The notes under the pieces: generated by a model
What the model was told of the DNA's origin: nothing
The model's database searches: none
What the model saw: only the letters and a program-made list of their open reading frames with translations
Shown here: one piece after another, positions 43,595 through 56,507 of the stretch
Layout: every line of letters begins with the position of its first letter
Numbering within the stretch: the first letter of the stretch is position 1
Translations under genes and position numbers: made by a program
Assembly: GCF_002024505.1 (NCBI RefSeq)
Contig: NZ_CP019402.1
Span: 2,976,001-3,040,000 of the forward strand
DNA: 64,000 nt
DNA from: Plantibacter flavus
GTDB lineage: Bacteria > Actinomycetota > Actinomycetes > Actinomycetales > Microbacteriaceae
Direction: 5' to 3'

Positions 43595-44527
43595 ATGACC
43601 GTGCTCGAAGTCACCCCCACGACGGGACGACCCGTCTCCGCCCGACCACCTGGCGCTCGTCCGCGTCGCTCTCCGCTCCGGGAGCGCTTCCCCGGCCTCG
43701 CCCTCCCGGCGCTCGTCTGGTACGCGGTCTTCATGATCGGGCCGGTCGTCGCGATCTTCGTGATCGCCTTCCTACGCTGGCCGGGGATGCTCGAAACCCC
43801 GTCGTTCGCGGGCCTGGACAACTTCAGCGTCGTCTTCGCGGACGCCACCTTCTGGGCCGCCCTCGGCAACTCCGCCGTCCAGATCGTCGTCGGACTCCCG
43901 ATCATGATCGTGCTGGCCTTCCTCCTCGCCTTCTACGTCGTCCAGAAGCCCCGTGGGCACCGCGTCCTGCGGTACATCCTGTTCATCCCCGCGCTGATCT
44001 CGGCGCCGGCGACGGCCATGGTGTTCTACGCCATGCTCAACCCGGACGGACTCGTCAACGGCCTGCTCGCGCCGCTCGGCCTGGCGGGCAACGCCTGGCT
44101 GGCCGACCCGTCGACCGCGCTCGGCGCCATCATCGCCGTGGAGCTGTGGAGCGGCATCGGCTACTCGGCCGTGCTCATCGCCGCCCGTCTCGACGGCGTC
44201 GACACGGAGATCGTGCAGGCGGCCCGCGTGGACGGCGCCTCCGACTGGCGCATCGCCTGGCGCATGTACTGGCCCATCGCCCGCGACTTCATCGGCGTGG
44301 TCACCATGCTCCAGTTCCTGTCGCTGCTGTTCAACTCGGCGCAGACGGTCCTCCTCCTCACCCAGGGCGGTCCCGGCACCTCGACCATGACGCTGTCGTA
44401 CCTCATCTACAGCAAGGCGTTCGTCGAGACGGACCTCGGCTACAGCCAGGCGGTCGGTGTGGTCCTGTTCGTCCTCGGGCTGCTCGGCATGTGGCTGATC
44501 CGCCGGACCCTGCGCGCCACCCACTGA
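43595..44527 (+). CDS. Sugar ABC transporter permease, MalF type
   Basis: 310-residue CUT1 permease; basic N-terminus, six helices, EAA-type loop VQAARVDGASDWRIAW and the GGPGTSTMT turn. GAAAGGA before the ATG. 17 bases after the binding-protein stop. Confidence 0.93.
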   Translation: MTVLEVTPTTGRPVSARPPGARPRRSPLRERFPGLALPALVWYAVFMIGPVVAIFVIAFLRWPGMLETPSFAGLDNFSVVFADATFWAALGNSAVQIVVGLPIMIVLAFLLAFYVVQKPRGHRVLRYILFIPALISAPATAMVFYAMLNPDGLVNGLLAPLGLAGNAWLADPSTALGAIIAVELWSGIGYSAVLIAARLDGVDTEIVQAARVDGASDWRIAWRMYWPIARDFIGVVTMLQFLSLLFNSAQTVLLLTQGGPGTSTMTLSYLIYSKAFVETDLGYSQAVGVVLFVLGLLGMWLIRRTLRATH

Positions 44528-44546
44528 TCGGATCAAGGAGACTCTC

Positions 44547-45398
44547 ATGGCATCACGCACCGTCCTCCCCCTCCGTGATCGGTTGGGGTCCCTCACGAGC
44601 GGCACCCTCGCCTGGCTGTACGCGGCGATCCTGCTCATCCCCTTCTACTACTTCATCTCGTCGTCCTTCAAGACGAACGAGGAGATCTTCGAGTCGCCGC
44701 TGGCGCTGCCGACGTCGTGGGACCTCTCGAACTTCGCCACCGCGTTCCGGCAGGCGGACCTCGGGCTCGCGATCGCGAACTCGGCGCTCACCACGGTCAG
44801 TGCACTCGTGCTCACCCTGCTGCTCGCCCTCCCCGCGGCGTTCGCGCTCGCACGGGCGCAGGGCCGGTTCGGGAAGGTCATCGAGAACGTCTTCAACCTC
44901 GGCTTCCTGATCCCCGCCTTCGCGGCGTTGTTCCCGACGTTCCTCCTCGCCGCCGCCGTCGGGCTGTTCCACACCCGCACCTTCGTCGTGCTGCTGCTCC
45001 CGGCCACCGCGCTCCCGCTGGCGATCGTGATCCTCACCGCGTTCATGCGGACCATCCCGCGCGAACTCGAGGAGGCCGCGTCCATGGACGGCGCATCCAC
45101 CCTGCAGGTCCTGCGTCAGGTGTACCTCCCGATCTGCATCCCCGGCATCGCCACGGTGCTCCTGCTGAACTTTCTGTCGTTCTGGAACGCCTACCTCTAT
45201 CCGCTGATCCTCATCGGCCCCGACACCGCCCAACGCACGATCCAGGTCGCGTTGCCGACGCTCAAGGTCGACGCCGGCACCGACTACGGTGTCCTCATGG
45301 CCGGAACCCTGCTCACCCTGCTTCCGGTCTACCTCGTCTACACGGTCCTCCAGAAGCAGATGCAGAAGGCGCTGGTGTCGGGAGCGGTCAAGGGATGA
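44547..45398 (+). CDS. Sugar ABC transporter permease, MalG type
   Basis: 283-residue partner permease; six helices and EAA loop LEEAASMDGASTLQVL. AAGGAGA precedes the ATG. Ends in an ATGA overlap with the GH3 gene, so transport and hydrolysis are translationally linked. Confidence 0.93.
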   Translation: MASRTVLPLRDRLGSLTSGTLAWLYAAILLIPFYYFISSSFKTNEEIFESPLALPTSWDLSNFATAFRQADLGLAIANSALTTVSALVLTLLLALPAAFALARAQGRFGKVIENVFNLGFLIPAFAALFPTFLLAAAVGLFHTRTFVVLLLPATALPLAIVILTAFMRTIPRELEEAASMDGASTLQVLRQVYLPICIPGIATVLLLNFLSFWNAYLYPLILIGPDTAQRTIQVALPTLKVDAGTDYGVLMAGTLLTLLPVYLVYTVLQKQMQKALVSGAVKG

Positions 45399-47668
45399 CG
45401 CGGTCGTCGGCCGAGCTGAGCCTGCGCGAGCGGATCGGCCAGATCAACCAGCGTCTCAAGGGGTGGGAGGCCGTCGAATGGGTCGACGGCGCCCCGCGCG
45501 TCACCGACGTGCTCCGGCGCGAGGTCGACCGGTGGGGTGGGATCGGCGCGATCTACGGCGTCCTGCGCGCCGACCCGTGGTCGCAGGTGCGCTGGGAGAA
45601 CGGCGTCCCACCCGCACGGAGCGCCGAGGCCTACGCGGCGGTGCAGGAGGTCGTCCGAACCCGCGGGTCCGGCCTCCCGACGCTCTTCGTCGAGGAGGTC
45701 CCGCACGGCCTCATGGCGCTCGGCGGCACCACGCTCCCGGTGAACCTCGCACTCGGTGCCGGGATGGACGTCGACCTCGTCGAAGGCCTCGGCGCAGAGG
45801 TGGCCGCCGAGGCCCGGGCGCGAGGCACGCACGTGGCGCTCGTCTCCGGGCTCGACGTGCTGCGTGATCCGCGCTGGGGTCGTGCGGAGGAGTGCTTCAG
45901 CGAGGATCCGGCGCTGGCGGCGCTGCTCGTGGAGGCGACCGTGCGGGGCATGCAGGGGCGGAACCCGCACGGGCGGCTCGCCCACGACCGCATCGCCGTG
46001 GTCGCGAAGCACCTCGCCGGGCAGGGTGCCGGCATCGGCGGCCGGAACGGATCCGGTGCTCCGATCGGACGCCGCGAGCTCGGTGAGATCCATCTGCGGC
46101 CGGCGTACGTCGCTGCTCGGGCCGGCGTGTCCGGGTTCATGGCGGCGTACAACGACATCGACGGTGTCCCGTGCAGTGCCAACGCGGACCTCCTCACCGG
46201 GGTCCTCCGCGAGGACTGGGGATGGGAGGGCATCGTCATGGCCGACGGCACGGCGGTGGACCGGTTGCGCGACAGTACGCCCGACCCGGCGAGCGCCGCG
46301 GCACTCGCCATCACAGCGGGGGTCGATCTGAGCCTGTGGGACGAGGCCTTCACGCATGTGGAGGAGGCGGTCGAACGCGGACTTCTCGATCAGACGCTCG
46401 TGACCCGTGCCGCCGACCGGGTCCTCGCGCTGAAGTGGCGTGTCGGCCTGCTCGAGGAAGCGCAGCAGGAGCACGCCGTCACAGGTCCGGCCGAAGATCG
46501 CTCTCCGAGGGAGTTCCTCGAACTCGCGCACCGCGCGGCGGTGCAGTCCTGCGTCCTCGTGCAGGACGATGGCGTCCTCCCGCTCTCCGCGTCCGCGGTC
46601 GTCGCCGTGATCGGCCCGAACGCCGACGATCTCGAAGCCCAGCTCGGTGACTACACGCCGCCGCGGCCGGACGACGACACGCAGGCCTCCACGGTGCGAT
46701 CCGCACTCGAGGCACGCCACGGTACGGGCCACGTGCGATACGCGCAGGGTGCCTCGCACCGTTCCCGCCTTCCGGGTGACGCCGCGGAGCAGATGGAGGC
46801 GGCGCTGTCCGGCGCGGACGCCGCGGTCGTCGTGTTGGGTGGGACGAGTCGACGACGCTACGACGACGAGTTCGCCGACAACGGCGCCGTCGACGGCCCC
46901 GCTCCCGACACCACCAACGGCGAGGGTGTCGACCTCTCGCGCCTCGCTTTACCCGAGTCGCAACTCGACCTCCTCCGAGCCGCTCGGGCAGCCGTCCCCG
47001 TCGTGATCGCGGTGCTGATCGACGGCCGCCCGCGCCCGCTCGAGCCACTCGTCGCGCTGGCCGACGCACTGATCGTCGCCCCGTTCCCCGGCCCGAACGG
47101 TGGTGCGGCGATCGTCGACGTCCTCGCGACCGGCGTCGGTGGCGGGTTGCTCCCGGCGACCTTCCCCTCGACCGACGGCGTGTGGCCCGTCGCGCACGAC
47201 GAGCGTCGAGAGACGGCCCGCGGCTACGTCGACGCCCGCCATCCCGTGGGCGGACTGTTCGGCAGTGGCGCCTCCGCCGTGTCGGTCCGGCTGCGTCCCG
47301 TCGAAGCGACGCTCACCGCGGAGGCGCTGCGCGAGGGAGGCACGGTCACGCTGACCGCCGACCTCGTCAACGACACCGATCGGGCTGTCTCCCTGCCGGT
47401 GCCGCTCTACGGCCGCCGCCATGAGCTCGGCCTCCGTCCGCGCCGGCGCAGTGTGCTCGCGGTCGAACGGGTCGAGGTCGCTGCCCGGTCGACGGCCGCG
47501 GTCGCGTTCACCCTCGGTCTCGATGGACTCGGCTCCTGGGCGGATGGTCGTCCGGTACCCGCTCCCGCGGAGGTGGTCGCCTGGACGGCCCCGAGCCACG
47601 ACCCTCCGTCCGACGCCCTCGTCGTGCGGATCACCGATGAGGAAGGAGGCACCGGGTGGGAACACTGA
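45395..47668 (+). CDS. GH3 glycosidase
   Basis: 757-residue family 3 enzyme without signal peptide. N-terminal barrel with HVALVSGLDVLRDPRWGR, VVAKHLAGQG (normally KHF) and nucleophile Asp284 in GIVMADGTAVDRL, where most relatives have VSDW; alpha/beta sandwich from about residue 370 (VVAVIGPNADD); C-terminal FnIII-like part from about 630. Acid/base lies in the second domain and is not certain by eye. Beta-glucosidase, xylosidase or N-acetylhexosaminidase-like specificity is open; position with GH125 and GH5 suggests trimming of a glycan. Coupled to the permease upstream and overlapping GH125 by 13 bases. Confidence 0.9.
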   Translation: MTRSSAELSLRERIGQINQRLKGWEAVEWVDGAPRVTDVLRREVDRWGGIGAIYGVLRADPWSQVRWENGVPPARSAEAYAAVQEVVRTRGSGLPTLFVEEVPHGLMALGGTTLPVNLALGAGMDVDLVEGLGAEVAAEARARGTHVALVSGLDVLRDPRWGRAEECFSEDPALAALLVEATVRGMQGRNPHGRLAHDRIAVVAKHLAGQGAGIGGRNGSGAPIGRRELGEIHLRPAYVAARAGVSGFMAAYNDIDGVPCSANADLLTGVLREDWGWEGIVMADGTAVDRLRDSTPDPASAAALAITAGVDLSLWDEAFTHVEEAVERGLLDQTLVTRAADRVLALKWRVGLLEEAQQEHAVTGPAEDRSPREFLELAHRAAVQSCVLVQDDGVLPLSASAVVAVIGPNADDLEAQLGDYTPPRPDDDTQASTVRSALEARHGTGHVRYAQGASHRSRLPGDAAEQMEAALSGADAAVVVLGGTSRRRYDDEFADNGAVDGPAPDTTNGEGVDLSRLALPESQLDLLRAARAAVPVVIAVLIDGRPRPLEPLVALADALIVAPFPGPNGGAAIVDVLATGVGGGLLPATFPSTDGVWPVAHDERRETARGYVDARHPVGGLFGSGASAVSVRLRPVEATLTAEALREGGTVTLTADLVNDTDRAVSLPVPLYGRRHELGLRPRRRSVLAVERVEVAARSTAAVAFTLGLDGLGSWADGRPVPAPAEVVAWTAPSHDPPSDALVVRITDEEGGTGWEH

Positions 47669-48972
47669 CCGCCTTCGCACCGGACGCCCGCACCCGGGAG
47701 CTGCTCGCCGACGCCGCCGAGGCGGTGCGACGGTCGACCGACGGCCGGATCGGCGACCTGGTCGGCCGTGCGCTGCTCGCCACGCTCACCGAGACCGTCG
47801 GCGTCGATCCGGCGGGACGGGTGTTCGTCATCACGGGCGACATCCCGGCGATGTGGCTCCGCGACTCGACGACCCAGCTCACCCCGTATCTGCGGTTCGT
47901 CGAACGCAGTGGGCAATTGGCCGACCTCGTGGAGCAGGTGGTCCGCCGGCAGTTCGGGTTCATCGCCCACGACCCGTACGCGAACGCGTTCAACGACGGA
48001 CCGACGGGTGCCCGCTACGATCCCGCAGACGTGTGCGAGGATCCCGAGGTCTGGGAGCAGAAGTACGAGGTCGACAGTCTCGCCTACCCGGTCACCCTCG
48101 CTCACGCGTTGTGGCGCCGGACCGGACGGACCGGATTCCTGCTCGACGCCCCGACGCCCGGCGTGCTGCGGACCATCGTCGATCAGCTCCGCGCCGAGCA
48201 ACAGCACGAGACGTCTCCGTACCGGTTCGAACGGACGACCACCATCCCCACCGAGACACTGCCGCGTGGCGGCCGGGGTTCCGCGGTCGCGCACACCGGC
48301 ATGACCTGGAGCGGATTCCGCCCGTCCGACGACGCGTGCACGTTCGGGTTCAACATCCCGGCCAACCTGTTCGCCGCGGAAGCGCTGCTCGCGCTCGCCG
48401 AGATCGCGACCGAGGTGCTCCAGGACATGCCATTGGCCGAGGATGCCCGCGCCCTGTCCGCCGAACTCGTCGCCGGCGTCCGGGCGCACGGGATCGTTCC
48501 CGGCCCGGACGGGGTCCCGATCTACGCCTACGAGGTCGACGGGCTCGGGGGCAGCCTCATCATGGACGACGCGAACACGCCGTCGTTGCTCTCGCTCCCC
48601 CTGATCGCACCGACCGTCCTCGATCCGGCCGTCTGGGCGACCACACGTGACGTCGTGCTGAGTCCGGCGAACCCGTACTGGTTCGAGGGCTCGGTGTTGC
48701 GCGGCGTCGGCAGTCCGCACACCCGTGATCGGCGGGTCTGGCCCATCGCACTCGCCGTCGAAGGACTGGTGGGCACCCCGGCCGACCGTCGCCGTCTGCT
48801 GCGCATGATCGCCGACACGGATGCCGGGACGGGCCGCGTGCACGAGAGCATCGACGTCGATGATCCCGCCGTCTTCTCACGCCCCTGGTTCTCCTGGGCC
48901 GAATCGATGTTCTGCGAACTCGCCCTCACCGTCGTGGACGACGAGCGATCGCGCCCGACGCGCTTCGCCTGA
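47656..48972 (+). CDS. GH125 exo-alpha-1,6-mannosidase
   Basis: 438-residue family 125 enzyme (formerly DUF1237). Signatures: GDIPAMWLRDSTTQLTPYL near the N-terminus, MTWSGFRPSDDAC in the middle, and ENSFSWA-like SRPWFSWAESMF near the end. An inverting alpha/alpha6-barrel enzyme known to remove alpha-1,6-linked mannose from N-glycans. No signal peptide. GTG start overlapping GH3; GAAGGAGGCACC precedes it. Its presence makes the locus a mannose-glycan system. Confidence 0.92.
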   Translation: MGTLTAFAPDARTRELLADAAEAVRRSTDGRIGDLVGRALLATLTETVGVDPAGRVFVITGDIPAMWLRDSTTQLTPYLRFVERSGQLADLVEQVVRRQFGFIAHDPYANAFNDGPTGARYDPADVCEDPEVWEQKYEVDSLAYPVTLAHALWRRTGRTGFLLDAPTPGVLRTIVDQLRAEQQHETSPYRFERTTTIPTETLPRGGRGSAVAHTGMTWSGFRPSDDACTFGFNIPANLFAAEALLALAEIATEVLQDMPLAEDARALSAELVAGVRAHGIVPGPDGVPIYAYEVDGLGGSLIMDDANTPSLLSLPLIAPTVLDPAVWATTRDVVLSPANPYWFEGSVLRGVGSPHTRDRRVWPIALAVEGLVGTPADRRRLLRMIADTDAGTGRVHESIDVDDPAVFSRPWFSWAESMFCELALTVVDDERSRPTRFA

Positions 48973-49004
48973 CGCGGTTCGACTGACAAGGTTCGCCCGA
49001 CGAC

Positions 49005-49679
49005 TCAGCGGCGCTCCGGGTCGGTGATCAGCAGCGGGTTGTCCGTCGCGAGACGCTCCAGCACCTCGTCCGTCGTCGACCGCTTCGCCTCCTCGACATC
49101 GGTGTCGGTCAGCGCGACGGCCTGCCAGAAGGAGACCCGGCCGTTCGGCGTTTCGATGGGTTCGACCACCGGGTCGAGCCTGACGGCGAGGGTGGTGAGG
49201 GCACCGTCGGGGTCGTCGGTCACGCCGTTCGCGAGTCGGATGCGATCCCCCAACCACAGCTCCTGCGGTCCGCTGCGCACGTACTGCGCCAGCACGACGA
49301 GCGCACGGTACGGCCATTCAGGCGGGGTCTCCTCGGTCGGTGACCGGCGCACGCGCATGGTCAGCTCGTATCCGAAGCCACTGGTCGTCGGATCGTCGGA
49401 GTCCTTGCCCCACAGCTCCGTGAGCCCGTAGGTGACGTAGAACCAGTGGTCGGGCCCGGGGAGCGCCGAACACCCCTGCAGGGCGGACCCGAAGTGCAGG
49501 CCGGGCGAGTAGGCGACGTGGAATTCACGGGCCCCGGGGTAGTGCTGCGAGACCGCCTGCGTGACGGCGTCCCATCCCCGCTCGTCGAGGTCGTCGAGAT
49601 CGGCTGGGACGGCCGCCGCGGGATCGGGCGCGGCGGGCGGCGTCGATGGCTGCTGGCGTCTGCGTCGGACGAAGCCCAT
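49005..49679 (-). CDS. Suppressor-of-fused (SUFU) domain protein
   Basis: 224-residue soluble protein with a basic start (GFVRRRRQQP) and a SUFU-like domain: HFGSALQGCSALPGPDHWFYVTYGLTELW, SGFGYELTMRVRR and WPYRALVVLAQYV. Bacterial SUFU proteins often occur as immunity or unknown partners; no toxin gene is next to it here. The ATG is chosen over an in-frame GTG 24 bases upstream; neither has a clear ribosome site. Confidence 0.82.
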   Translation of the reverse strand: MGFVRRRRQQPSTPPAAPDPAAAVPADLDDLDERGWDAVTQAVSQHYPGAREFHVAYSPGLHFGSALQGCSALPGPDHWFYVTYGLTELWGKDSDDPTTSGFGYELTMRVRRSPTEETPPEWPYRALVVLAQYVRSGPQELWLGDRIRLANGVTDDPDGALTTLAVRLDPVVEPIETPNGRVSFWQAVALTDTDVEEAKRSTTDEVLERLATDNPLLITDPERR

Positions 49680-49837
49680 GCGACGAGTGTAGGCATCGGT
49701 CACTCGGACACGCCCATCGAGGTGGACGCGCGCGCCGACTGGCCCGTCGGATGAGGCGGATCACGGGTGCCGTCCATCGGTCGCGGCGGCGATACAGTGA
49801 ATTTGCTCGACACCGGGCGGGACACCTGGGAGGCCCG

Positions 49838-51475
49838 ATGCCACGTTGGATCGAAGGCACCGAGCGCCACCCGCGGCTCGGCCTGCTGAGCCGGAGTCAG
49901 GGACCGCTGGCGCTGGGGGTCGGGATCGTCACGGCGATCGTCGGCATCACCAGTCCGGCCGTCCTCCGTGTCACCGAACTCCAACTGGCGTGGGCCGTGA
50001 TGGGACTCGCGCTCGTCGCCACGCTCGTGCTTCCGTGGGAGCGGATCGCCCGCCCGTGGGTGCTCACCCTGGTCAGCGCAGACCTCGCCGTCGTGGGACT
50101 CGTGAACCATGCGGTGTCCCCCGTCCTCGGCGCCTCGATCGTACTGCTCGCCTTCCCCGTGCTCTGGCTGTCCTACAGCTTCGGACGCCTCGGCGTCGTC
50201 CTCGCTCTCGTGGGGAGCGTGCTCGTCATCTGGCTGCCCGGCCTGCTGTACGGCGAGGGCCCCGTGAGCACGCAGGACGTGAGCGAGCTCATCGCGCTCA
50301 CCACGTTGCTGGTGCTGGTCATCCTCGCCGTCGGCCTGCAGTCGCAACGGTTCGAACGCGCTCAGGCGAGCGTGCGGGCCGAGGGGCAGGCGAAAGTCGA
50401 AGCCCTGGAGCAGCAGAACCGGCTGGCCGTGATGCTCCGCTCCGTGGCCGACGAGGTGAACGTCGGACTGGTCTTCTTCGACGAACACGGCGACGAGATC
50501 CTCAACAACCGACTCGCGGTGGAACTCGCGACGCTGTCCGGCTACGACGCGTCGACCGGAGGCGCCCGTCTCATCTGGGCGGCGGACGGTGTCACCCCAT
50601 TGGCGGTGGAGGCCCAACCGGTCCTGCGCGTCCTCGACGGACAGGACGTCCGAGACTTCCTCTACTGGGTGGGGCCTCCCGGCAGGCAACGAGCCCTCGT
50701 CGCGAACGGTCGAACGGTCAGCGACGCGGACGGCAGGCCGAACGGGACGCTCCTGGTCGCGCAGGACGTGACCGAGCTCACCGAGGCCGTCCGGATGCGC
50801 ACCGAGTCACTGACGAGCCTGAGCCACGAACTCCGGACACCGCTCACGAGTATCCTCGGGTACCTCGACATGCTCGACGACGACGCGGACGTCGCACCCC
50901 GGGTGCAGGCCCAGCTCGCCGTCATCCGCCGGAGCGCCGATCATCTCGGACGTCTGGCTGAACAGTTCCTCGCAGCGAGCGCACCCCACCTGGAGATCAC
51001 CGACGAACCCGTCGACCTCAGCGCCATCGTGCTGGAGGCGGCCGACGAGCGACGACGGCTCGGCCTGCCCGACGGCGTGGAGCTGCGCACCGCTGCCGTG
51101 CCGACGCTGCAGTTCGTCGGCGATCGAGCACGTCTCCGGGAGTTGCTCGCGATCATGCTCGACAACGCGGTGACCTACACCCGCGCCGGCGAGATCTTCC
51201 TGAGCGTGCGCTCGGACGGCGTGGATGCGATCATCCGCGTCACCGACACGGGGATCGGCATCCCGGCGGACGAACTCACCCGGGTCTTCGAACGGTTCCA
51301 CCGAGCCGGGAACGTGCGCGAGGAGACGATCCGCGGCTCAGGCCTCGGACTCACCATCGCCAGATCCATCGCGCAGGCGCACCGCGGCACGATCGAGGCC
51401 TTCGCCACCGGAGACCCAGGGACGACCTTCATCGTCCGCCTCCCGCTGGCCCGCCGGAACCGCTCGGCCGGCTGA
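49838..51475 (+). CDS. Sensor histidine kinase, orphan
   Basis: 545-residue membrane kinase. About six hydrophobic helices in residues 25-165, a coiled coil (about 170-200), a PAS-like domain (about 205-315), HisKA with phospho-accepting His330 in SLSHELRTPLTSILGY, and HATPase_c with N box MLDNAVTYT, DTGIGIP, F box VFERFHR and GSGLGLTIARS. Ends PLARRNRSAG. No response-regulator gene adjoins it. GGGAGG stands 5 bases before the ATG. Its last 156 codons are repeated 11.6 kb downstream, flanking the fucoside locus. Confidence 0.93.
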   Translation: MPRWIEGTERHPRLGLLSRSQGPLALGVGIVTAIVGITSPAVLRVTELQLAWAVMGLALVATLVLPWERIARPWVLTLVSADLAVVGLVNHAVSPVLGASIVLLAFPVLWLSYSFGRLGVVLALVGSVLVIWLPGLLYGEGPVSTQDVSELIALTTLLVLVILAVGLQSQRFERAQASVRAEGQAKVEALEQQNRLAVMLRSVADEVNVGLVFFDEHGDEILNNRLAVELATLSGYDASTGGARLIWAADGVTPLAVEAQPVLRVLDGQDVRDFLYWVGPPGRQRALVANGRTVSDADGRPNGTLLVAQDVTELTEAVRMRTESLTSLSHELRTPLTSILGYLDMLDDDADVAPRVQAQLAVIRRSADHLGRLAEQFLAASAPHLEITDEPVDLSAIVLEAADERRRLGLPDGVELRTAAVPTLQFVGDRARLRELLAIMLDNAVTYTRAGEIFLSVRSDGVDAIIRVTDTGIGIPADELTRVFERFHRAGNVREETIRGSGLGLTIARSIAQAHRGTIEAFATGDPGTTFIVRLPLARRNRSAG

Positions 51476-51492
51476 CACCGCCGACGAGGCGT
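51008..51492 (+). repeat. 485-bp direct repeat, copy 1 (kinase 3' end)
   Basis: Covers the last 156 codons of the kinase, its stop and 17 further bases. Matches copy 2 at an offset of 11,623 with about 12 differences counted by eye, only three of which change an amino acid (Phe/Leu, Ala/Ser, Gln/His). Homology starts abruptly at CCCGTCGACCTCAG and ends at GACGAGGCGTC. Confidence 0.9.
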
Positions 51493-51665
51493 CAGGGCGC
51501 CGGGGTCGTCGCTCTCGTCGGAGACAGCGATCAGGACCGAGGACCCATGCAAGTGCGCCGAACTCATCGCTGGCTACGTCCAGGCTGGTCGTCACGTCCG
51601 CGAAACGAGAGTCAAACCGGGAACCGGCGAGCAGCGCGTGTCCGGCGCACCCCTTGGGGGCACGG

Positions 51666-55352
<3,687 letters not shown>

Positions 55353-55356
<4 letters not shown>

Positions 55357-56411
55357 GCGGACGCTCCAGCCGTCGCAGGGACCGTCGCGCCGTCTGCGGC
55401 GTAACCGTGCCATCCCGGGATCGTCCCGTCAACGTCCCACAGCTCGAGCCAGCTGCCGGCGCCCGGCCAGAGGAACACCTGACCCTTGATGAGTCGGTTG
55501 TTCCGTTCTGCTGAACGCAACTCCTCCAGCTCGGCAGGGGTCAGGGGGTCTTCGATCACGGCTTGCAGGTTGGCGACGAACTGCGACGCCTTCACCGAGA
55601 ACGGGATCGGGATCTGACCGCGCTGCACCGCCCATTTGAGGCAGACGAGCGCCGGATGGACGCCGTGCGCACGGGCGATCGATGCGACGACGGGGTGGTC
55701 CATGTCGGAGACGTCGGAGTCGATGCGGTCACGATCCGGTCGCGACGGCGACCCGAGGGGAGAGTAGCCCACCGGCTGGATGCCGTGGTCGAGGCAGAAC
55801 CGGAACAGCTCGGGCTGCTGGAAGCACGGGTGCAGCTCCATCTCGTTCAGCGCGGGGCGGATCCGCGCATCGGAGATGATGGCCGTGAGCTTGGGGATGG
55901 TGACGTTCGAGGTCCCGAGGTGCCGGACGACCCCCTCATCGACCAGGCTCTCGAGAGCATGCCAGAGGGCCATGAACTCCTCGTGGAGGTAGGGGCGCGC
56001 GTGCTGGTCGCGGTCGGCCGCATCCGCGAACGGTGCGTGGTGGTTCGGGAACGGCCAGTGCACGAAGACGGCGTCGAGGGTGTCGAGTCGGAGGTCCCGG
56101 AGGGATCGTCGGACCGATGCGATCGCGGCCGCCGGCTCGTGGGCGTCGTTCCACACCTTCGACATGACGAAGAGCTCCTCGCGCGGCACGCCGCGGGCGA
56201 TCTCTTCCTCGAGCACGGCACCGACCTGCGCCTCGTTGCCGTACACCGAGGCGCAGTCGATCAGGCGGTACCCGGCTCGGATCGCTCCGCCGACCGCCGC
56301 CGCCACGTCGTCCGCGCCGTATCGGTCGGACCCGAACGTCCCCATTCCGATCGCCGGTATCGACGCCCCGCTGGCGAGTCGTCGGGTGGGCACGCTGTCG
56401 ATCTTGATCAT
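55353..56411 (-). CDS. Aldo/keto reductase, fucoside locus
   Basis: 352-residue NADPH-dependent barrel enzyme. Catalytic tetrad visible: Asp in RLIDCASVYGNE with Tyr four residues on, Lys in FVMSKVWND and His in AVFVHWPFPN. Cofactor-binding end FSVKASQFVANL. In this operon it may oxidise or reduce the released deoxy sugar or arabinose. Compared with usual members it has an insertion around HHAPFADAADRDQHARPY. Start ATG at MIKIDSVP. Confidence 0.9.
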
Positions 56412-56507
56412 GTCTGTGTTCTCCGTTTCATTTGGTTCGAGCGTGGTCACCGGACGGTGCCACCGGAGCGTTCCGCAACCGTGCATCATCGCCTCGGCTC
56501 GCCGCCA

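Noticed and set aside
51476..51665. Gap between kinase and GH2 searched for an integrase site or IS end
   Set aside because: No inverted ends, tRNA or recombinase gene seen; only the end of the direct repeat is there.
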